Below are positions 7,587 to 15,854 of a stretch of 34,795 nucleotides of DNA, in pieces. Within the stretch, counting starts at the first letter, position 1. Every line of letters starts with the position of its first letter. Origin of the DNA: Marinilabilia sp. (GTDB lineage: Bacteria; Bacteroidota; Bacteroidia; Bacteroidales; Marinilabiliaceae); NCBI RefSeq assembly GCF_016278715.1, contig NZ_JADQBH010000229.1:1-34795 (forward strand), read 5' to 3'. The position numbers were made by a program, and so were the translations under genes. The notes under the pieces are model-generated. The model worked only from the letters and a program-made list of their open reading frames with translations, made no database searches and was not told the DNA's origin.

Positions 7587-8032
7587 TTCACCATTGATTT
7601 TTCTTTTTTCCATTCTAAAACAAATTCTTCACAACCGGTATTGGGATCCATTTGCAACCGAACAAAACGAAACCCCCTTCTGGCATAAAAAGTTACTGCT
7701 CTCGAATTCTCCGTATAAACCGTTAGTTTCAAATAGCGGTTCAACTTTTGTGCCTGAGAAAGCAACGCATTCCCAATCCCAGCCCCCTGATATTCTGGTG
7801 ATACAAAAAGGGCAGCAAGGATGTCATCCACAAGAGAGATGAATCCCTTTAATTGTCCATCCTCTTCAAGCACGTATGTTCTCGAACTGGGCAGGTATCT
7901 CGTTTTCATATCTTCCAACTTCGACTGCCAGTAAGATTCCGAAACAAAATCATGCGACTGAATGGATCCTTCGAGCCAAATGGCACAAACCTTTTCAACT
8001 TCACCCTGATTATCCTGTATCTTTCGTATCAT
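7583..8032 (-). CDS. GNAT family N-acetyltransferase (YjaB-like)
   Basis: The 149-residue protein has the GNAT acetyl-CoA motif A at 75-90 (LFVSPEYQGAGIGNALL, with Q82-G-A-G-I-G87) and motif B around 104-121 (TVYTENSRAVTFYARRGF). The N-terminal part (IWLEGSIQSHDFVSESYW) and the RYLPSS segment resemble E. coli YjaB, an acetyltransferase of uncertain substrate. It is transcribed with the Nudix gene, whose start overlaps its stop (ATGA). The stop of a small upstream ORF overlaps its own start (TAATG). Confidence 0.88.
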   Translation of the reverse strand: MIRKIQDNQGEVEKVCAIWLEGSIQSHDFVSESYWQSKLEDMKTRYLPSSRTYVLEEDGQLKGFISLVDDILAALFVSPEYQGAGIGNALLSQAQKLNRYLKLTVYTENSRAVTFYARRGFRFVRLQMDPNTGCEEFVLEWKKEKSMVK

Positions 8033-8253
8033 TATTCAAAAATAGTTTTATCAACGGTAAACATCTCCTTCAGAATCCTTTTATTTAAGTTTACCCCGCC
8101 TCTGATCTTTTCAAAAGACGTCTCACTCAACTTTTGGTTGCTTTGATTCTCCCTTATTTGGTTCAAAAATAAGACAGGAAATAACGCAAAAGTAGCACAC
8201 CAAAACTCCAACCATAATTTCTGACTACCTGATATTCTTCTTATTCGTTTCAT
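8032..8253 (-). CDS. Small hypothetical ORF upstream of the GNAT gene
   Basis: A 73-codon ATG-initiated frame whose stop overlaps the GNAT start by one base (TAATG), an arrangement typical of operons. The product has a basic N-terminus, one hydrophobic segment (about 13-31, LWLEFWCATFALFPVLFL) and a polar tail. No family is recognised. The overlap is the only support for its being a gene. Confidence 0.3.
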   Translation of the reverse strand: MKRIRRISGSQKLWLEFWCATFALFPVLFLNQIRENQSNQKLSETSFEKIRGGVNLNKRILKEMFTVDKTIFE

Positions 8254-8648
8254 TATTATAGTTCATCATGAAAAATCCGCATTCATAATCCCCGAAAAAT
8301 TTTTACAAAAAACAATATCTGTTCAGAAGGTTTCATTTACAAGGAAAATTCAGACTTTCCTTTTCGTAAATTAGTAACTTTCGGTCAATCGCAACGCGGT
8401 AAATGGTCTCAAATAGCCAAAAAACAACTAAATTCCGGCCGGAAATCGTAAAACCCCGGCCGGAAAACCAATGAATAATTGTCCCCTAAATCCGATGCAA
8501 TGTTACAAAAACAATTATTTTCTTCTTAAAACTTCGGTTATTAAAAACCACTTAAACAACTGTTTGACAACCATTCACACTCAAAAATACTTCTCAATAA
8601 CAACTATTATTGCAACCAAACCTTAAAAAACAGATTATTCATTTCGCA
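8254..8648. other. Spacer with paired CCGGCCGG palindromes
   Basis: 395-bp AT-rich spacer upstream of the acyltransferase. Two 8-bp palindromes (8435-8463) stand out from the AT-rich surroundings. A possible weak promoter is TTTG at 8563-8566 with TACTTCTC at 8588-8595. Confidence 0.45.
8435..8463. promoter_or_regulatory. Tandem CCGGCCGG palindromes, candidate operator
   Basis: CCGGCCGG occurs at 8435-8442 and 8456-8463, each followed by GGAAA-type flanks (CCGGCCGGAAATCG and CCGGCCGGAAAACC). The start-to-start distance is 21 bp, two helical turns, which would place two bound dimers on one face of the DNA. No known regulator is identified. Confidence 0.35.
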
Positions 8649-9827
8649 ATGAAGAACAAATCAAAAAGAAACCACTGGGTAGACAATCTCCGCTCCACCA
8701 TCACAATAATGGTCGTAGCTCACCACTCTGCACTTTCCTACACCACCTTTGCATGGTTTGATAAGGACAAATACATCAACTCAACCCATCCGGTTGTAGA
8801 TACGCAAAGATGGGTCGGACTGGATATTTTTCAGAATTTCAATGATGTTTTCTTTATGGCACTCATGTTCCTGATTGGTGGTCTCTTCCTTTCACGAAGT
8901 ATTCTTAAAAAAGGCTCCCTTAATTTCATTCGTGACAGATTCTTTCGGCTTTTTATCCCATTCTTGTTACTGGGCACACTCTTTATGCTCATCGCCTATT
9001 TCCCCCCATTCTTCATCTCAACAAACGACACCAATATCCTTCATTACATTCAGGACTTCTTCACCGAACAAAGGTGGCCGGTTGGTCCTCCCTGGTTTAT
9101 ATGGGTACTTTTCTTTTTTAATCTCATCTTCGCAGGCACATGGTTCTTTCTGTCAAAAACGGTTCAACTATCCGGAAGAATAATAAATGTGTTCAAAAAC
9201 CATCCGATAAAATTTATGGCCATTATATTTGTGGCCACATGGATCCTTTATGTCCCCATGGCTTATAATGTCGGAGCAGGAACCTGGGTGGGCTTTGGCC
9301 CCTTTGATTTCCAACTAAGTCGGATTCTCCTCTACTTTGGTTATTTTTTTATAGGGATAAAAATTGGAACCACCGATTTCAGCAGCACAATTTTCAATCG
9401 TGAATCCCCCATTGTCAAAAAATGGTGGCTTTGGGCCTCTCTGGCCTTAATCGTTTATGCAATCTTAACCATAATTACAGCTCCACTAACAAATTGGATA
9501 CAAAAAGGGGCCACCCATGAATTCTATGCCTGGATGATCTACCTAACGGTTTTTTCAGCCTCATGCACACTCAGCAGCATCGCATTAATCACCACCTTTC
9601 GCAGGTTAATCAAAACAGAAAACTGCTGGTGGAATTCACTTTCCCAAAATGCCTATTTGATTTACCTTATCCATTACATCTTTGTCTTATGGAGCCAGTA
9701 TTTCCTTTTAACCCTGGAAGTGCATGCATTCATAAAGTTCCTAATCACCTTTATTTCTGCATTGATATTAAGCTGGATGATCAGCCATTTCCTTCACAAA
9801 ATCAAAATCGTAAAACAGTACATATAA
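8649..9827 (+). CDS. Integral-membrane acyltransferase (acyltransferase 3 family)
   Basis: The 392-residue product has about ten hydrophobic helices. The N-terminus WVDNLRSTITIMVVAHHSAL has the Arg and His (H25/H26) characteristic of acyltransferase-3/OafA-MdoC proteins, which transfer acyl groups from the cytoplasm to extracytoplasmic glycans or lipids. The loop with TEQRWPVGPPWFIWVLFFFN is also typical of MdoC-like members. ATG at 8649 is preferred; an upstream in-frame TTG at 8610 would only add 13 residues. It is a single gene, so the acceptor cannot be inferred from neighbours. Confidence 0.88.
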   Translation: MKNKSKRNHWVDNLRSTITIMVVAHHSALSYTTFAWFDKDKYINSTHPVVDTQRWVGLDIFQNFNDVFFMALMFLIGGLFLSRSILKKGSLNFIRDRFFRLFIPFLLLGTLFMLIAYFPPFFISTNDTNILHYIQDFFTEQRWPVGPPWFIWVLFFFNLIFAGTWFFLSKTVQLSGRIINVFKNHPIKFMAIIFVATWILYVPMAYNVGAGTWVGFGPFDFQLSRILLYFGYFFIGIKIGTTDFSSTIFNRESPIVKKWWLWASLALIVYAILTIITAPLTNWIQKGATHEFYAWMIYLTVFSASCTLSSIALITTFRRLIKTENCWWNSLSQNAYLIYLIHYIFVLWSQYFLLTLEVHAFIKFLITFISALILSWMISHFLHKIKIVKQYI

Positions 9828-9985
9828 TTAGGGCTTGCGGAATAACACCTGACAGCTTAAAAGCAACAAGTTTATCGTATGTTTTTTTTGAAAACACAAG
9901 ACATTGATTGTAAGTCGTCAACCTCTAACAATTCCACAGAATGTTATTTTAGAAAAAAAGAAAGTCACTGTTCAAACAGTACGCG

Positions 9986-10058
9986 GGCCCGTCCGCTTCC
10001 CGGGCCGACAGTGGCGGGAAGCCAAAATAGACGACTTTCATGGCCTTGCGCCAGTGTC
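9986..10058. repeat. GC-rich inverted-repeat cluster
   Basis: GGCCCG (9986-9991) pairs with CGGGCC (10001-10006). GACAGTGGCG (10007-10016) pairs with CGCCAGTGTC (10049-10058) at nine of ten positions. The two hairpins are directly adjacent. Confidence 0.5.
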
Positions 10059-10119
10059 GTTTCGTGCATAAAATAATATAAAAGTTGAAATTGAAGACAT
10101 CTATGGCCCAAGAGTTCGG

Positions 10120-10133
10120 TCGCGCTTGCGCGA
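10120..10133. repeat. TCGCGC-TT-GCGCGA hairpin
   Basis: A perfect 6-bp GC-rich inverted repeat separated by TT, in the same unusual GC-rich patch. Confidence 0.45.
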
Positions 10134-10578
10134 AATGTGTAACCTCATCGCTTTCCCCGTCTCAACCCCTGATAAAAGGCGGTAGGATAGGCTAATTCCA
10201 TTTGGCCATATTAGCATCCTTGACATTTCAAAATCAATCACTTAATTTTATAATTGGGTTAGGGTTTTAACTCTGGTGAGCCATATTTTAAGAGTTTCAG
10301 CGTTAATCTGAGAAATGGAGAGAAAGGCTTTTTTCAAATGCTTATCTGACTATAATTTCTTAAATTTTTTATTTTTAATCTGAGTACACAAAATCAAATA
10401 CAATAATTACCCTATGCTACCCAAAATATTCTTTTTAAATTATAATTACTTTATTCATTTTTTTAATAAGATATCTCTTAGGGAAATATCACAATCTCCA
10501 AATACTGGTTACCGATGTCAAAAACAGTACACAACACATCCCATTAAGATATCAATAGGTCACCTTTTCTTATGATAA

Positions 10579-10598
10579 TAGGTAAATAAAATTACCTA
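10579..10598. promoter_or_regulatory. Inverted repeat upstream of zinc-ribbon gene
   Basis: TAGGTAA (10579-10585), loop ATAAAA, TTACCTA (10592-10598), 52 bp before the ATG at 10651. TATTATTG just downstream (about 10608-10617) differs from the -7 consensus TAnnTTTG at one position. It could be an operator next to the promoter. Confidence 0.35.
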
Positions 10599-10650
10599 AG
10601 CACTTTTATATTATTGTAAGTAAATATTTAAAACCAAATACTTCAATGCT

Positions 10651-10902
10651 ATGAATATTAAACTTTTTAAGTATCGACCCAGATGCTCAAAATGTGATCA
10701 TAAAATGATTTATAATGAACATCTCCAAACATTTTTTTGTCCTTTTTGTGATCCCCTATATGTAAAGTCTGTTGTAACGGTAAAAAGTGGAGAGCACCCT
10801 GCTGAAATAAAATTACCTGACTCTATAAGTGAAAAACTAACATTAGGATTAACAAAGAATATTAATAATTCTAAAACCGATTTTACGAATGGAGAAAGAT
10901 AA
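10651..10902 (+). CDS. Small two-CxxC zinc-ribbon protein
   Basis: The 83-residue protein has a zinc ribbon in its first half: Cys12-x2-Cys15 (CSKC) and Cys30-x2-Cys33 (CPFC), 14 residues apart, which should bind one structural zinc. The C-terminal half is polar and low in complexity. No family is recognised. The last 14 bases overlap the start of the next gene, so the two are an operon. The pair is far more AT-rich than its neighbours, which suggests acquisition by transfer. Role unknown. Confidence 0.65.
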   Translation: MNIKLFKYRPRCSKCDHKMIYNEHLQTFFCPFCDPLYVKSVVTVKSGEHPAEIKLPDSISEKLTLGLTKNINNSKTDFTNGER

Positions 10903-11323
10903 TATTGTATCCACACAATCAGATAAGAGTTCTAATGTGGGTAGACAAATAGCTTTTGGCTTAATTGGTGTTTCATGGACATTAACACAAAATGGGGATG
11001 GGTTTAATATGACATTATTTCCAGCATTAAGTCTTTTGTTTTTAGTAATATTTTTTTCGATAGATTTAATACAATACTACGTTACTGCAATTAATTATAG
11101 AGCGACAATTAATGATTTTAATATTGCCAAGATTTACATTGAGAATAGTCCAAAATTAGATAGAGATGAAAAGAATGCTAAATTTGCTTTTATTCAAGAA
11201 AACTTTGATACTAAGAGATATAAAATAATAAGATTTTCTTTTCTTTTATTCAATATTAAGTTTTGGGTATTGCCAATTCCTGTTGTGTTATTGCTTATAC
11301 ATATTGTTCAGATTATTAAATAA
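10889..11323 (+). CDS. Three-helix membrane protein of unknown function
   Basis: The 144-residue product has hydrophobic helices at about 18-36, 42-64 and 119-142. A 50-residue polar segment between the second and third includes NSPKLDRDEKNAKFAFIQEN. ATG at 10889 overlaps the zinc-ribbon gene by 14 bases. No family is recognised. The shape (helix pair plus cytoplasmic segment) is loosely like the membrane components of small defence or toxin modules, but no diagnostic motif is present. Codon use is strongly AT-biased. Confidence 0.6.
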   Translation: MEKDNIVSTQSDKSSNVGRQIAFGLIGVSWTLTQNGDGFNMTLFPALSLLFLVIFFSIDLIQYYVTAINYRATINDFNIAKIYIENSPKLDRDEKNAKFAFIQENFDTKRYKIIRFSFLLFNIKFWVLPIPVVLLLIHIVQIIK

Positions 11324-11522
11324 AAACATTTGCTAATACACCATACTTCCCATTTTAGACTCAATTGTGTACCTTTTCTCAAAATACAAGATAAATAACA
11401 TTATCTGGGTGCATTTATTATAATGGTTGGGTGGAAGAATAAAACTGCTATTGGAAAGCACAAAACAATTCCGAAAATACAAAAAAAAAATAAAAAAAAG
11501 CTCCCATTCTTACTGTTTCTTA

Positions 11523-11530
11523 TAACTTTG
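11523..11530 (+). promoter_or_regulatory. Bacteroidota -7 promoter element
   Basis: TAACTTTG matches TAnnTTTG perfectly. No TTTG stands at the ideal -33 position, but an A-tract lies upstream. Transcription would begin near 11537 and give a ~200-nt untranslated leader before the methyltransferase. Confidence 0.5.
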
Positions 11531-11550
11531 TAATCGTCAAAAACAAATGG

Positions 11551-11583
11551 ATGTTAACTTCTAATTCGGATATTGTTCTGTAA
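11551..11583 (+). CDS. Possible leader peptide (MLTSNSDIVL)
   Basis: A ten-codon ATG-TAA frame lies just downstream of the predicted transcription start. Its stop (11581-11583) directly abuts the first leader hairpin (starts 11584). An overlapping ATG at 11547 would give only five codons. This layout is like the leader peptides of inducible rRNA methylase or cat genes. It is inference from position, since so short an ORF can arise by chance. Confidence 0.25.
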   Translation: MLTSNSDIVL

Positions 11584-11720
11584 ACAATCTGTACGTTTTG
11601 TATAGATTGTATCTTCGTTTGCTCTCGGATAATTCTTTCTGAGAGTGATTTTCTATTTAAATATTTTAAGTTTTATTCTGCATACAATGATGAAAGCCTT
11701 GCGATGTTTTCATGTATGCA
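11584..11720 (+). promoter_or_regulatory. Structured 5' leader with three hairpins
   Basis: ACAATCT (11584-11590)/AGATTGT (11604-11610); CTCTC/GAGAG around 11622-11645; and TGCATACA (11679-11686)/TGTATGCA (11713-11720), the last with further TGAAA/TTTTCA pairing inside. The third hairpin ends 15 nt before the ATG at 11736, where folding could control ribosome access. An attenuator or leader-controlled switch is plausible but unproven. Confidence 0.45.
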
Positions 11721-11735
11721 ACAAAATAAAAGAAA

Positions 11736-12512
11736 ATGAATAAAGAACAACAGACAATTCACGAATTTGATTTGAATATTATCTATGATTTTTTTTCAAA
11801 TACAGAGCGTCAGGGCCCTGGTAGTCCCGAAGAAACGCTAAAGGCATTGAGCTTTATTGGCGGTCTAACCAAGAACTCTAAAATTGTCGATATTGGTTGT
11901 GGCACAGGGGGGCAAACTATGGTATTGGGAGAAAATACACAGTGTAAAATTACAGGTGTTGATAACTGGCCAGATTTTATAAATAAGTTCAACCAAAATG
12001 CCCAGGTTAAAAACCTACAGGACAGAGTTAAAGGCATTGTCGGCAATATGGAAAATCTTCCGTTTCAAGAAGAAGAATTAGACTTGATTTGGTCGGAAGG
12101 GGCAATTTATAACATTGGATTTGAGCGTGGACTGAACGAGTGGCGGAAATTTCTGAAACAGGGCGGATATATTGCAGTTACAGAAAACACCTGGTTTAGC
12201 GAACAACGACCTACGGAAATTCAGGACTTTTGGCAAAAAGCCTATCCCGAAATAGATACAGTGGCAAACAAGGTTGCTCAAATGCAAAAAGCAGGCTATC
12301 TTCCGATTGCCACCTATATGCTGCCCGAGACAATTTGGACTGACTATTATGCCTGGCAAAAATTGAGACGAGAATCTTTTCTTAAGATACATGAAGGAAA
12401 TAAAGCCATAGAAAGATTTGTCGATTCGATGCAATACGAGGCAGAGTTATATGATAAATATAAATCATATTATGGTTATATGTTTTATATTGGAAAAAAG
12501 ATTAAAATCTGA
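11736..12512 (+). CDS. Class I SAM-dependent methyltransferase
   Basis: The 258-residue protein has SAM-binding motif I at 50-60 ([11 protein letters not shown]), the acidic residue after strand 2 (Asp76 in GVDNW), motif II-like GNMENLPF at 103-110 and LDLIWSEGA at 115-123. The C-terminal third is helical with many aromatic residues (about 150-250). The fold is the UbiE/Methyltransf_11 type, probably a small-molecule methylase. The substrate is not evident; no rRNA-methylase signature is seen. It has its own promoter and terminator and lies in an accessory-looking stretch. Confidence 0.88.
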   Translation: MNKEQQTIHEFDLNIIYDFFSNTERQGPGSPEETLKALSFIGGLTKNSKIVDIGCGTGGQTMVLGENTQCKITGVDNWPDFINKFNQNAQVKNLQDRVKGIVGNMENLPFQEEELDLIWSEGAIYNIGFERGLNEWRKFLKQGGYIAVTENTWFSEQRPTEIQDFWQKAYPEIDTVANKVAQMQKAGYLPIATYMLPETIWTDYYAWQKLRRESFLKIHEGNKAIERFVDSMQYEAELYDKYKSYYGYMFYIGKKIKI

Positions 12513-12550
12513 ATAAATATTCAGTCTGACAAATTGTGATATTAATAATT

Positions 12551-12588
12551 CCTTTCGTGTGTAATCATTTACGCACGAAAGGTTTTTT
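12551..12588 (+). terminator. Intrinsic terminator of the methyltransferase gene
   Basis: A 14-bp stem CCTTTCGTGTGTAA (12551-12564)/TTACGCACGAAAGG (12569-12582), one wobble pair, loop TCAT, then six T. A textbook Rho-independent terminator 39 bases after the stop. Confidence 0.9.
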
Positions 12589-12796
12589 GCCAATATTACA
12601 CTTTCAACACTCTTTATCATGTCAATTGGCAATTAACCTTAGAAAGTGGGCTACGCCTATTTTGCTTTTGAGTGGCAAAAAGTCAATTGCATCATCTATT
12701 GTTTGAAGTTATTCCTCCCTTGTAATTCAGGATTCAGGCCTTCCTGTCATTTTTGGGGAATTACATTTTAATCCGGACATAAGGAAGTACGCTATA

Positions 12797-12831
12797 TCAA
12801 AACTCCCGGCATATCAGATATACCGGGAGTT
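12797..12831 (-). terminator. Intrinsic terminator of the PUL operon
   Basis: On the minus strand, a 14-bp stem (12831-12818 with 12814-12801, one G-U wobble), loop of three, then TTTTGAT. It lies just downstream of the GH2 stop at 12840 and marks the end of the minus-strand operon. Confidence 0.75.
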
Positions 12832-12839
12832 TACCTTAA

Positions 12840-14660
12840 TTATTCTACAACATTAATCACTTCCTGATTAATCTTTCGTATTTTTTCTTCATCAACTTTG
12901 ATAACCTTTCTGTCATAGGTGATCAAACCGTTAACTTCAGCTTCCACATCGGTAGTTTGGGTATATACGGCAGCAGAGAATCCTGCTTTCGCAAGTTTCC
13001 TTAGCTCATGGGCAAAACGTATGTATTCATCCGTAACCTCTTTGGATGACTTAAACTGTACGTATCCCCAATTCCGGTCTTTCGCCCACAAATGCCCTTT
13101 CAATGCCAATCCTATACCTCCATATTCTCCCAGCACGGTTGCTCTTGCCGCATCATAAAGATAGAGTTGAGGATCAGGGTAATTATGCAAATCAAGCATA
13201 TCTCCCATCTGGTAATGATTACCTCCACTGGCCGGGTTCACCAGTCTTGAGGGATCATACTCCTTTGTCCACGCCGTAATCTCCTCTGTTTTAAATTGTC
13301 CCCAGGCCTCATTAAAGGGAACCCAGACGGCAATACTCGGATAGGAATAAAGATAATCCATTATATCTTTCCATTCTTTCCTGAATATCTGTTCCGAACG
13401 GACGGTACGCTGAAACTCCATCCCGTCAAAATAGGTTTTGTTTTGCCATTCGGGCCCGGAATCTCCGTTTGGCATGTCCTGCCACACCAAAATGCCAAGG
13501 CGGTCACAATGGGTATACCAACGGGCGGGTTCCACTTTTACATGCTTACGAATCATATTATACCCAAAATCTTTGGTTTTCTCAATGTCGTACCTTAAGG
13601 CTTCATCGCTTGGAGCAGTATATAATCCGTCGGGCCACCAGCCCTGATCCAGCGGTCCGAAATGAAAAATATTTTCGTTGTTGAGTTGCAATCTGACAAT
13701 CCCATTTTCATCACGCTCCATAGAAATTTTACGCATAGCAAAATAACTGTTCACCTGATCTGTCTCCTCTCCATTCTTCAACAACACTACCTCCATATCA
13801 TACAAAAAGGGAGAATCTGGACTCCATTTTTTAGGATTATCCAAATGAATCTCCACAGGTTGCGAAGCAGAGGCACTAGACATAGCGATGATTTTTCCAT
13901 CAGTTTTAACAGTCACTTTCACCACATCACCATACCCCCCTCCACAAACTTTTGCTTCTACAGATACGGAGTTCTTGTCAATATCAGGAGTGGTCCGAAC
14001 ATCTGCGGTGTAAGTTTCGGAAACCGGCTCCATCCAAACCGTTTGCCAAATACCGGTTACCGGAGTGTACCATATTCCTTCCGGATTGTTAACCTGCTTC
14101 CCTCTGGGTTGAGGCCCGTTATCTGTGGGATCCCATACTTTAACAGTTAATTCCTGATGGCCATTACCCTCCAAAAAGGGAGCGATATCGAACGAAAACG
14201 GAGTATAACCACCTTCATGAGTTCCGACCTTAATGTCATTTACCCAAACATCCGTCTTCCAGTCAACAGCTCCAAAGTGCAACAGCACCTTTTTGTCGGA
14301 CCAGCTTTCCGGAACATCAAAGGTTCGATGATACCATACAATATTCTCTTCACCAACCCTTTCCTGAACCCCGCTGAGGCTGGATTCGACGGCAAAAGGA
14401 ACCAGTATTTGCCCGTCAAACTCTGAAGGAAGAGCATTCTGAACAGGTGTAATGGCATACTGCCACAGACCATTCAGATTCTTCCATTCTTCCCGTTCCA
14501 TTATTGGCCGGGGATATTCGGGTAATACATTTTCCGGATCAATCTCATCTGCCCAGGAGGTTTTTATATTATCTCCTGCCGGCTTCCACTGGGCCTGAGA
14601 AAACATCCCCAACGCTATGGCAATGGAAAATATCGACAAAGCTTTTTTTAACATATTCAA
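12840..14660 (-). CDS. Glycoside hydrolase family 2 protein
   Basis: The 606-residue product begins with a Sec signal (about 1-23). It has the GH2 jelly-roll sugar-binding domain (about 55-215, including WYHRTFDVPESW and VDWKTDVWVND), an Ig-like domain (about 216-312) and a TIM barrel (about 330-590). The catalytic acid/base should be Glu451 (FNEAWGQF) and the nucleophile Glu512 (VLGEYGG). GH2 enzymes are retaining exo-glycosidases, mainly beta-galactosidases, beta-glucuronidases or beta-mannosidases; the exact specificity is not visible. It is the last gene of the PUL operon, 135 bp after the GH43 gene, and should act in the periplasm on liberated oligosaccharides. Confidence 0.88.
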   Translation of the reverse strand: MNMLKKALSIFSIAIALGMFSQAQWKPAGDNIKTSWADEIDPENVLPEYPRPIMEREEWKNLNGLWQYAITPVQNALPSEFDGQILVPFAVESSLSGVQERVGEENIVWYHRTFDVPESWSDKKVLLHFGAVDWKTDVWVNDIKVGTHEGGYTPFSFDIAPFLEGNGHQELTVKVWDPTDNGPQPRGKQVNNPEGIWYTPVTGIWQTVWMEPVSETYTADVRTTPDIDKNSVSVEAKVCGGGYGDVVKVTVKTDGKIIAMSSASASQPVEIHLDNPKKWSPDSPFLYDMEVVLLKNGEETDQVNSYFAMRKISMERDENGIVRLQLNNENIFHFGPLDQGWWPDGLYTAPSDEALRYDIEKTKDFGYNMIRKHVKVEPARWYTHCDRLGILVWQDMPNGDSGPEWQNKTYFDGMEFQRTVRSEQIFRKEWKDIMDYLYSYPSIAVWVPFNEAWGQFKTEEITAWTKEYDPSRLVNPASGGNHYQMGDMLDLHNYPDPQLYLYDAARATVLGEYGGIGLALKGHLWAKDRNWGYVQFKSSKEVTDEYIRFAHELRKLAKAGFSAAVYTQTTDVEAEVNGLITYDRKVIKVDEEKIRKINQEVINVVE

Positions 14661-14795
14661 TATTTTACAAATTTGACTATTCAGTTTCTACCTCAAACGA
14701 ATCCACTGACCTGGTATGATGTTCCTCTTTTTTCCAGAGAAACAAAAAGGAAATCAAGCTGATTAACAGAAACTATTTAGATCTTAGTTGCATAT

Positions 14796-15830
14796 TTATT
14801 CTGATTTATCCCAGACAGGCATTTGTATATCTCTAATTCCCGGAGTGTCATTTTTCACTTCCGGCCATCCATCAATCCAGCTCACCCTATCCAGCATCAA
14901 CACACGCCCGTCCGGATTTTTAACATCCACGGCGTGATACAACAACCAATCGTTTCCTGCATCATCGCTAACAATTTCGGAATTATGCCCTGTACCTACA
15001 AAACGGTTGTTCTTACGTATCAAAACTTCATGATTATTATCCATCATCCTATTCCCATCCTTGTCGAGAAAAGGGCCAAACAAATTATCCGACCGCCCGA
15101 CAACCGTAGTATAAGTACTATTCACTCCCTCACAGCAACTTCCGATTGAAGCAAACATATACCAGAAACCATCCTTCCTGTGAATATAGGTTCCCTCATA
15201 AGCGGTTCCGGCAATTTGCTGCTTTTCAGCGCCGGGCTTTAGACTCAACCCGTCATCGCTAAGCTCAATGGCATAAATGCCTCTGAAACTTCCCCAAAAA
15301 AGATATTTTTTACCTTCTTCCTCTATATAAAAAGGATCGATTGAGTTCTGAACATCTATTTCGTTGCTTCTGAAGAGTTTTCCAAGATCGGTGAATGGCC
15401 CTTCAGGACTGTCACTAACAGCCACTCCGATTCCACAGGTCCATTCGCCGCCCCACACAGACATGGAATAATATAAAACATACTGATCGTTGATGAAATT
15501 AATATCAGGGGCCCACAAACCTCCCTGAGGTTCAAAATCCGGTCGCGAGTCCTCAGTAAAAGCCGTTCCCGTATATTCCCAATCCACCAGATTCTTTGAT
15601 TTATGGATGGGCATATTCCGAATATCTTCCGTTGCATAGAGATAAAACGAGCCATCTTCAGCTTTTATAACTGTTGGATCCGGAAGACTATAATCTACCA
15701 CCGGATTATCATAAACAGGTTGTTCGGAAACATTCTCCTGTTCTTCAGGTTTTTCTTCGTTATTTTTATTGCAGGAACATCCTGCCAATAAAAGTGCGCC
15801 GGTAAAAATTGTTATCACTACATTCTTCAT
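14796..15830 (-). CDS. GH43 lipoprotein, endo-arabinanase-like
   Basis: The 344-residue protein has a lipobox (LLLAGC, Cys18) and a five-bladed GH43 propeller. The inverting catalytic set is visible: base Asp51 (LPDPTV), pKa modulator Asp165 (SIDPF) and acid Glu212 (AYEGTYI). The segments GLWAPDINF, SCCEGVNSTYTTVVGRS and FVGTGHNSEIV are those of arabinan endo-1,5-alpha-arabinosidases and close relatives, so arabinan or an arabinose side chain is the likely substrate. The lipid anchor suggests a surface or periplasmic-face location. It follows the 682-residue gene with only 24 bases between, clearly in one operon. Confidence 0.88.
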   Translation of the reverse strand: MKNVVITIFTGALLLAGCSCNKNNEEKPEEQENVSEQPVYDNPVVDYSLPDPTVIKAEDGSFYLYATEDIRNMPIHKSKNLVDWEYTGTAFTEDSRPDFEPQGGLWAPDINFINDQYVLYYSMSVWGGEWTCGIGVAVSDSPEGPFTDLGKLFRSNEIDVQNSIDPFYIEEEGKKYLFWGSFRGIYAIELSDDGLSLKPGAEKQQIAGTAYEGTYIHRKDGFWYMFASIGSCCEGVNSTYTTVVGRSDNLFGPFLDKDGNRMMDNNHEVLIRKNNRFVGTGHNSEIVSDDAGNDWLLYHAVDVKNPDGRVLMLDRVSWIDGWPEVKNDTPGIRDIQMPVWDKSE

Positions 15831-15854
15831 AAGGTGAAGTTTTTCAATTAGTTA

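Larger units (their letters stand above)
9828..10650. other. Gene-free accessory-type spacer (823 bp)
   Basis: No credible gene in any frame. The first part (about 9980-10200) is unusually GC-rich and full of inverted repeats (listed). The second part (about 10330-10650) is very AT-rich and leads into the AT-rich gene pair. The abrupt change in composition suggests a junction of inserted DNA, but no transposase, integrase or direct repeat was recognised. Confidence 0.5.
11324..11735. other. Spacer holding promoter and structured leader of the methyltransferase gene
   Basis: No full-length gene. The first ~200 bases are AT-rich, with an A-tract (about 11478-11500). The second half holds a perfect -7 element, a possible 10-codon leader ORF and three hairpins, listed separately. 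Confidence 0.55.
12513..12839. other. Spacer with two convergent terminators
   Basis: The 327-bp gap between the methyltransferase and the PUL holds the terminators at 12551-12588 and 12797-12831. The ~200 bases between them show no gene or repeat. Confidence 0.6.

Noticed and set aside
9879-10076. Short plus-strand ORF in the GC-rich inverted-repeat patch
   Set aside because: Product is a random-looking Arg/Pro/Ser mixture created by the inverted repeats; no start context and no homology visible.
10103-10195. Short ATG frame beginning MAQEFGRACAK
   Set aside because: About 30 codons, dominated by the TCGCGC-TT-GCGCGA hairpin; no evidence of translation.
10651-11323. Idea that the zinc-ribbon/membrane pair is a known CBASS, SLATT or toxin-antitoxin system
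   Set aside because: No cyclase, nuclease, antitoxin or SLATT signature could be seen; kept only as an open question.
13662-14150. 162-codon plus-strand ORF inside the GH2 gene
   Set aside because: Antisense to a clear GH2 coding sequence; composition is that of a shadow frame.
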